Source: Paraktedonobacter sp034438135
Lineage (GTDB): Bacteria; Chloroflexota; Ktedonobacteria; Ktedonobacterales; Ktedonobacteraceae
Reading direction: 5' to 3'
Assembly (NCBI GenBank): GCA_034438135.1
Contig: DAOTTL010000271.1
Span: forward strand, 1-10,708
Length of the DNA stretch: 10,708 nucleotides
Shown here: positions 6,248 through 10,708 of the stretch, piece by piece
Numbering within the stretch: the stretch's first letter is position 1
Layout: each line of letters opens with the position of its first letter
Notes under the pieces: model-generated
Told to the model about the DNA's origin: nothing
The model's database searches: none
What the model saw: only the letters and a program-made list of their open reading frames with translations
Made by a program: the position numbers and the translations under genes

Positions 6248-9200
6248 ATGGTGACAGAACAGGCATTTGTTTTTCCACTTTCGTCCGGGCAACAGAGGCT
6301 GTGGTTCCTCAATCAGTTAGAGCCGAACCTTCCTCTCTATAATATTCCCATTGCTCATCGTTTCAGAGGTCAACTGGAGGTTGAGGCACTGGAGCAGAGT
6401 CTCAATGGAATTATCCAGCATCATGAGGTTCTACGTACTACCTTTACGATGGTAGATGAGCAGCCTGTTCAGGTTGTGCATCCAACGCTGACCATACAGC
6501 TACCGGTGATCGATCTTAGCATATATGCATTAGATGAGCAGGAAGCAGAGATAGAACGGCGTAGAAAGGAGGAAGCGTATCTTCCTTTTGATCTGACCAG
6601 TGGTCCCTTACTACGGGCGCAAATCTTGCGTACTGGACCGGATGAGTCCGTGTTTCTGCTTTCCGTCCATCATATCGTTTTTGACGATTGGTCGATAGGT
6701 CTTTTCTATCGTGAACTGCAAACGCTCTATGATGCTTACAAAGGAGGCGCAGCCATCGCGCTTCCTGAACTGCCTATTCAGTACGCTGACTATGCGGTCT
6801 GGCAGCGCAAATGGCAGGAGCAAACTGCTGAAGGGCAGCTTGCCTATTGGAAGCGGCAGCTCCAGGGAGCACCTCTGGTACTGGAATTGCCGACGGACCA
6901 TCCGCGTCCTGCTGTGCAAACTCACCGGGGAGCTATGTACTTCTTTACGTTACCCACAGAACTATTGCGGGCCATAAAGGTGCTGAGCCAGCAGGAAGAA
7001 ACGACGCTCTTTATGACGCTGCTGGCCGCTTTTCAAGCGCTGCTGGCACGCTATACAGGGTCCGATGATATCGTGGTTGGTTCTCCAATTATCAATCGGA
7101 AGCAGGTAGAGATTGAATCGCTGATAGGGTTTTTTGTTAACACGCTTGTCTTGCGCACAGATCTTGGCGGCAATCCTACGTTTCTCGAACTGCTGGGAAG
7201 GGTGCGGAAAACTGCCCTGGAGGCTTATAGCCATGGAGATCTGCCCTTTGAAAAACTGGTTGATGAATTACAGCCACGACGCGACCTGAGTCACACGCCG
7301 TTGTTTCAAGTTCTGTTTGCGCTCCAAACGTCTTCCGCTGCTCTAAAGCTGGTGGATCTGGACATCAGTCCGCTGACCATCACCAATGAAACGGCGAAGT
7401 TCGACCTGTCTCTCACAATCACAGCCGACAAAGAGCTAACGGGAGTGTTCGAGTACAGTACTGATCTGTTTGAGCAGGCAACCATTGTACACATGGTCGA
7501 ACTTTTTCAGACGTTGCTGGAAGGCATCATCGCCGGACCCGAGCAACGCCTGGCGGATTTTCCCTTCGTGACTGACGCTGAGCGCCAGAAATTACTGGTG
7601 GCATGGAATGACACTGCCAGGGACTATCCCGGCGATGTCTGTTTTCATCACCTGTTTGAAGCGCAGGCGGAGGAGTCTCCTCAAGCGCAGGCCGTGGTTT
7701 ATGAGGGGCAAACGCTCACATATCAAGAACTAAACGCGCGAGCAAATCAACTGGCACACTATCTACAACAGTTGGGAGTCGGACCCGACGTAATCGTAGG
7801 AATTTGCATGAAGCGTTCACTGGAGATGGTCATCGGGCTGCTGGGAGTGCAGAAGGCAGGCGGAACCTATGTTCCGCTCGATCCTACTTATCCCAAAGAG
7901 CGGCTTAGCTTTATGCTTGAGGATATGCAAGCCTCAATCCTGCTCACTCAACAACAGCTTGAGCCGGAGCTACCGGTACAGCAAGCGCGGGTCATCTGCC
8001 TGGACACCGATTGGCAAGAAATTGCCAACCAGAGCAGCGCAAATCCTCAGAGTAACGTGTCAACTCAAAACGTCGCATACATGATCTATACCTCTGGTTC
8101 GACCGGCAAACCAAAGGGCGTCATGGTTACGCATGGGTCGCTGGTGAATTTTCTCTTTTCCATGCGCGAGCAACTGGCCCTCGGTGAGCAGCATACCATG
8201 CTGGCTACAACCTCGCTTTCGTTTGATATAGCAGGTCTGGAACTCTATCTGCCATTGCTTAGTGGCATGCAGGTCATAGTCATAGCGCAGGAGACAGTAG
8301 CTGACGGAAAGCACCTGGCGGCTGTGATCGATACGTATGAGCAGCCGGTGATGCAAATGACTCCGGCGGCCTGGCAGATGTTACTGGAAACAGGCTGGCA
8401 GGGCAATCCACGTCTGTGGCTCCTCTGTGGAGGGGAAGCTTTATCGGCAGATCTGGCTCGTGTGCTTCTCACAAAGGGCGCATGTCTGACAAATCTTTAC
8501 GGACCTACCGAAACCACTATCTGGTCAACTCTCCATCGGATTGAGAGTCCTGACAGCACTATCCCGTTAGGGGTACCAATCGCCAATACACAGGTCTATG
8601 TCCTGGATAGCATGATGCAACCGGTCGCCATTGGTATGTCTGGCGAATTTTATATCGGCGGCCGTGGACTCGCTCGTGGATATTTCCAGCGTCCAGATCT
8701 GACTGCCGAGAAGTTTACGCCAAATCCTTTTAGCCTGGAAGCAGGAGCTCGTCTGTACAGAACAGGAGACCTGGTACGCTATCGCACTGACGGCTCGCTA
8801 GAGTTTCTTGGACGCGTTGACCAGCAAGTCAAACTGCACGGCTTCCGTATTGAGCCGGGAGAAATTGAGTCTGTGTTGCGTGAACATCAAGCCATCCGAG
8901 ATGCTGTTGTGATGATACGCGAGGATGGAGCGGGAGAGAAGCGTTTAGTTGCCTATCTGATAGCTGACCGGGACGCTACTCCTTCTGTCACCAGCGTGCG
9001 TGAGCATCTGCGTGAGAGATTGCCAGTCTATATGTTGCCATCTAGCTGGATATTCCTGGCGGATTTCCCACTGACCCCCAATGGGAAGGTGGATCGCAAG
9101 AGCTTGCCTGAGCTTGATCATCATCGACCTGAGTTGAGCAGCACGTATGTGGCTCCTCGCAGGCCTATAGAGGACCTCCTGGCAACTATCTGGGCTCAGA

Positions 9201-9430
9201 TATTGGACATCGAACAAATTGGTATCTATGACAATTTGTTCGATCTGGGAGGAGATTCGCTATCCTGTGTGAAGATTACTGCCCGTGTTCAGCAGGTGGG
9301 GCTTTCTGTTACGCCGAAGCAACTGTTTCAGCATCAGACGATTGATAGGCTGGTGGTCGCTCTCCTGGCTCATCAATCTAGCTCCACACAAGTTAAAAAG
9401 ATTGAACGTTTCTTACAAGCGAGGAGATAA
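6248..9430 (+). CDS. Single-module NRPS, C - A(glycine) - PCP
   Basis: 1060-residue elongation module. The C domain (about 8-440) looks active and of the LCL type: SSGQQRLWFL, HHEVLRTTF, HHIVFDDWS with His141, His142 and Asp146, YADYAVWQ, IGFFVNTLVLR, HGDLPFEKLV and HTPLFQVLFAL. Asp147 replaces the final Gly of HHxxxDG. The A domain (about 470-950) has YTSGSTGKPKG (614-624), LYGPTETT (750-757), YRTGDLVR and Lys947 in NGKVDRK. The code D660 I661 L664 Q703 L726 G728 L750 I758 W759 K947 reads DILQLGLIWK, the established glycine signature at all ten positions. The PCP (about 965-1035) has LGGDSL with phosphopantetheine Ser1004, then a short tail rich in Ser, Lys and Arg. No thioesterase, reductase or epimerase follows. 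It probably condenses the residue held by the upstream module onto glycine, giving an X-Gly thioester whose release is unexplained here. Confidence 0.96.
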   Translation: MVTEQAFVFPLSSGQQRLWFLNQLEPNLPLYNIPIAHRFRGQLEVEALEQSLNGIIQHHEVLRTTFTMVDEQPVQVVHPTLTIQLPVIDLSIYALDEQEAEIERRRKEEAYLPFDLTSGPLLRAQILRTGPDESVFLLSVHHIVFDDWSIGLFYRELQTLYDAYKGGAAIALPELPIQYADYAVWQRKWQEQTAEGQLAYWKRQLQGAPLVLELPTDHPRPAVQTHRGAMYFFTLPTELLRAIKVLSQQEETTLFMTLLAAFQALLARYTGSDDIVVGSPIINRKQVEIESLIGFFVNTLVLRTDLGGNPTFLELLGRVRKTALEAYSHGDLPFEKLVDELQPRRDLSHTPLFQVLFALQTSSAALKLVDLDISPLTITNETAKFDLSLTITADKELTGVFEYSTDLFEQATIVHMVELFQTLLEGIIAGPEQRLADFPFVTDAERQKLLVAWNDTARDYPGDVCFHHLFEAQAEESPQAQAVVYEGQTLTYQELNARANQLAHYLQQLGVGPDVIVGICMKRSLEMVIGLLGVQKAGGTYVPLDPTYPKERLSFMLEDMQASILLTQQQLEPELPVQQARVICLDTDWQEIANQSSANPQSNVSTQNVAYMIYTSGSTGKPKGVMVTHGSLVNFLFSMREQLALGEQHTMLATTSLSFDIAGLELYLPLLSGMQVIVIAQETVADGKHLAAVIDTYEQPVMQMTPAAWQMLLETGWQGNPRLWLLCGGEALSADLARVLLTKGACLTNLYGPTETTIWSTLHRIESPDSTIPLGVPIANTQVYVLDSMMQPVAIGMSGEFYIGGRGLARGYFQRPDLTAEKFTPNPFSLEAGARLYRTGDLVRYRTDGSLEFLGRVDQQVKLHGFRIEPGEIESVLREHQAIRDAVVMIREDGAGEKRLVAYLIADRDATPSVTSVREHLRERLPVYMLPSSWIFLADFPLTPNGKVDRKSLPELDHHRPELSSTYVAPRRPIEDLLATIWAQILDIEQIGIYDNLFDLGGDSLSCVKITARVQQVGLSVTPKQLFQHQTIDRLVVALLAHQSSSTQVKKIERFLQARR
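9421..9426 (+). promoter_or_regulatory. Ribosome binding site inside the end of the second NRPS gene
   Basis: GAGGAG encodes the end of the NRPS and stands six bases before the ATG at 9433. The stop at 9428-9430 and the next start are separated by two bases, which indicates translational coupling of the synthetase and the oxygenase. Confidence 0.8.
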
Positions 9431-9432
9431 CA

Positions 9433-10494
9433 ATGTTAGCGTATAGACAGCCTGTTCACATGGAACTCGATTTCGATGGCTCTCATGAGTATGCCCTGGA
9501 ACTGACCGATAAAGAGAGTTCAAGCCTTGAGGCAGTCCTTGAAGATCTGCCATCCATCAATGGCCGTAACTGTGAGGATAGCTCTGTTACAACTGCCGAA
9601 CTCTGCTCAAAATATATCCCGGAGCGCCTGGCGAAGTTGCTTATTCAGTTTCGCAAGCAGTCCAATCATCATGGTATGCTTCTGATACGTAATCTGCCTA
9701 TCGACCGTGATCTACCTTCTACACCGGATGATGGAGGCGTTTCTTCGGAGAAGATGTCCTCTATCAGCGAGTATGTACTACTGACGCTGATGCTGCATCT
9801 TGGTGAACCAATTGCATATGAAGATGAGAAGAATGGAGCACTTATTCAGAATATCTGCCCTGTTCCTGGCAAAGAGATGGCACAGGAGAATACCGGCTCT
9901 ACCTATCTTGAATTCCACACTGAGGATGCTTTTCATCCCTATAAGCCCGATTTTCTTGGTCTACTCTGTCTCAGGCCTGATCACAATCACCTTGCCGTCA
10001 CGGCTGTTGCCTCGATACGCCGTGCATTATCGCTGGTGCCGGGGAAAGTTCAGCATATCTTACGGCAACCGCTTTACCGCATACGTCTATCGTCCTCTTT
10101 TCTCCCTGACGTTGACCATCCAGTCTTCTCGCAACCTATGACAGTGCTCGCGGGCGATGTTCTGGAACCGGAACTCAGCGTAGATTTTTATGGTATGGAA
10201 GCTATGACATACCCGGCACAATTAGCACTGAAGACCTTGAAAGAGGCACTTTTAAAGGTCACTGTAGAGTCCAGGTTGGAAAAAGGAGAGCTTCTGATTG
10301 TTGACAATCGGGTAGCTGTGCACGCACGAACATCTTTTCAGCCAAAGTACGACGGACATGATAGATGGTTGCAGCGTCTATTCGTCGTACATGATTTTCG
10401 CCGTTCCAGAGCGAGCCGTCCAGGTGGAAGTCATATCTGTACTTCGCTCCCAATCGAGTTTTGTCAGATGGATCTGGATGAGCAAAGCGAATAA
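9433..10494 (+). CDS. VioC/AsnO-like Fe(II)/2-oxoglutarate amino acid beta-hydroxylase
   Basis: 353-residue oxygenase of the clavaminate synthase-like group, which includes VioC (arginine 3-hydroxylase of viomycin), OrfP (streptothricin) and AsnO (asparagine hydroxylase). These act on free amino acids in the cytoplasm and supply hydroxylated NRPS substrates. Seen: iron ligands His162 and Glu164 in EFHTEDAFHPYKPDF, a segment typical of the group, and distal His297 in VDNRVAVHARTSF. Then come KYDGHDRWLQR with Arg311 and Arg315, which probably bind 2-oxoglutarate, and DFRRSRASRPGG near the end. Length matches the family. Ala298 replaces the common Gly after the distal histidine. It is coupled to the glycine NRPS and is the last gene before the terminator. 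Given the guanidine-modifying enzyme in the same operon, arginine or a relative is the favoured substrate, but Asn or enduracididine cannot be excluded. Confidence 0.9.
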   Translation: MLAYRQPVHMELDFDGSHEYALELTDKESSSLEAVLEDLPSINGRNCEDSSVTTAELCSKYIPERLAKLLIQFRKQSNHHGMLLIRNLPIDRDLPSTPDDGGVSSEKMSSISEYVLLTLMLHLGEPIAYEDEKNGALIQNICPVPGKEMAQENTGSTYLEFHTEDAFHPYKPDFLGLLCLRPDHNHLAVTAVASIRRALSLVPGKVQHILRQPLYRIRLSSSFLPDVDHPVFSQPMTVLAGDVLEPELSVDFYGMEAMTYPAQLALKTLKEALLKVTVESRLEKGELLIVDNRVAVHARTSFQPKYDGHDRWLQRLFVVHDFRRSRASRPGGSHICTSLPIEFCQMDLDEQSE

Positions 10495-10514
10495 TATCTT
10501 GCTATGTAAGATAT
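10494..10514 (+). other. Hairpin directly after the last operon gene
   Basis: ATATCTT (10494-10500) pairs perfectly with AAGATAT (10508-10514) around a 7-base loop, starting on the last base of the stop codon. It is AT-rich and has no T tract, so it is not a terminator by itself. It may protect the 3' end of the message. Confidence 0.4.
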
Positions 10515-10540
10515 AGAGCTATTCCCACCCACCATTCTTG

Positions 10541-10587
10541 GAGGATAGGAGACAGCGCAGTCGCGCTGTCTCCTATCCTCTTTTTTT
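10541..10587 (+). terminator. Strong intrinsic terminator of the NRPS operon
   Basis: A perfect 18-bp inverted repeat (10541-10558 with 10563-10580) encloses the 4-base loop AGTC and is followed at once by seven T residues (10581-10587). It lies 46 bases after the last stop codon and marks the operon end. No matching A tract precedes the left arm, so it appears to act in the plus direction only. Confidence 0.93.
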
Positions 10588-10630
10588 CCTGTCTGAGTCA
10601 TCTCTACCTTTGATCCTGCTGGCGAACGCT

Positions 10631-10652
10631 TTGTGTGGGGCACAAGCCCCAC
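10631..10652. other. Overlapping alternative hairpins downstream of the terminator
   Basis: GTGGGGC (10635-10641) pairs with GCCCCAC (10646-10652) around ACAA. TTGTG (10631-10635) can instead pair with CACAA (10641-10645), so the two structures exclude each other. A T5 run occurs further on at 10660-10664. It could be a weak second terminator or part of a dispersed intergenic repeat. Confidence 0.35.
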
Positions 10653-10682
10653 CTCAGGCTTTTTGGGAGGAATGGCAGGCCA

Positions 10683-10701
10683 CCCCCCCCCCTTTAAAAA
10701 A
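10683..10701. repeat. C10 homopolymer followed by T3A6
   Basis: Ten consecutive C residues (10683-10692) run into TTT and six A residues at the window edge. It is noncoding as far as can be seen and is prone to length variation or assembly error. Confidence 0.7.
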
Positions 10702-10708
10702 GCGCAAC

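Noticed and set aside
5365..6312. 315-codon open frame on the minus strand
   Set aside because: It lies opposite the deiminase-like gene, whose plus-strand product has clear catalytic motifs. The antisense translation shows no recognisable domain, so it is a codon-bias shadow.
6659..6690. HHIVFDD in place of HHxxxDG in the second condensation domain as a defect
   Set aside because: The catalytic second His and the Asp are kept, and variation at the last position is common in active C domains.

Overview
This is a bacterial window of moderate GC (roughly 50-53% by eye). Every convincing gene lies on the plus strand. It holds the 3' end of a purF-type gene followed by a compact nonribosomal peptide synthetase (NRPS) operon of five genes, which ends at a strong intrinsic terminator. 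The organism cannot be named from the sequence. Shine-Dalgarno sites are clear, the PurF is of the iron-sulfur (Bacillus-like) type, and there is a structured intergenic stretch ending in a C tract. These fit a mid-GC soil bacterium; Ktedonobacterales (Chloroflexota) or a Paenibacillus-like Firmicute are guesses only.

Layout. 1-585: C-terminal part of an amidophosphoribosyltransferase (PurF family). 586-726: AT-rich leader with a strong ribosome binding site. 727-1785: SyrP/TauD-type Fe(II)/2-oxoglutarate oxygenase. 1875-5129: one-module NRPS (C*-A-PCP) whose N-terminal condensation domain has lost its HHxxxDG active site. 5197-6156: short guanidino-group modifying enzyme (arginine deiminase/amidinotransferase superfamily) with all catalytic residues visible. 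6248-9430: second one-module NRPS (C-A-PCP) with an intact condensation motif and an adenylation code that matches glycine at all ten positions. 9433-10494: VioC/AsnO-type Fe(II)/2-oxoglutarate amino acid beta-hydroxylase, translationally coupled to the second NRPS. 10495-10708: hairpin, perfect 18-bp terminator, then a structured tail with a C10 tract.

Working model (inference): the first NRPS loads an unidentified amino acid, perhaps a hydroxylated arginine, citrulline or ornithine type residue. The second NRPS condenses it with glycine to give an X-Gly dipeptidyl thioester. The VioC-like enzyme would beta-hydroxylate a free guanidino or amide amino acid, the deiminase-like enzyme would hydrolyse or transfer its guanidino group, and the SyrP-like enzyme would hydroxylate a carrier-bound residue. 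No thioesterase, reductase or transporter is present, so release and export must rely on genes outside the window or on unusual chemistry. I do not recognise this gene set as a characterised pathway; it is a reasonable candidate for an undescribed small guanidino/ureido peptide.
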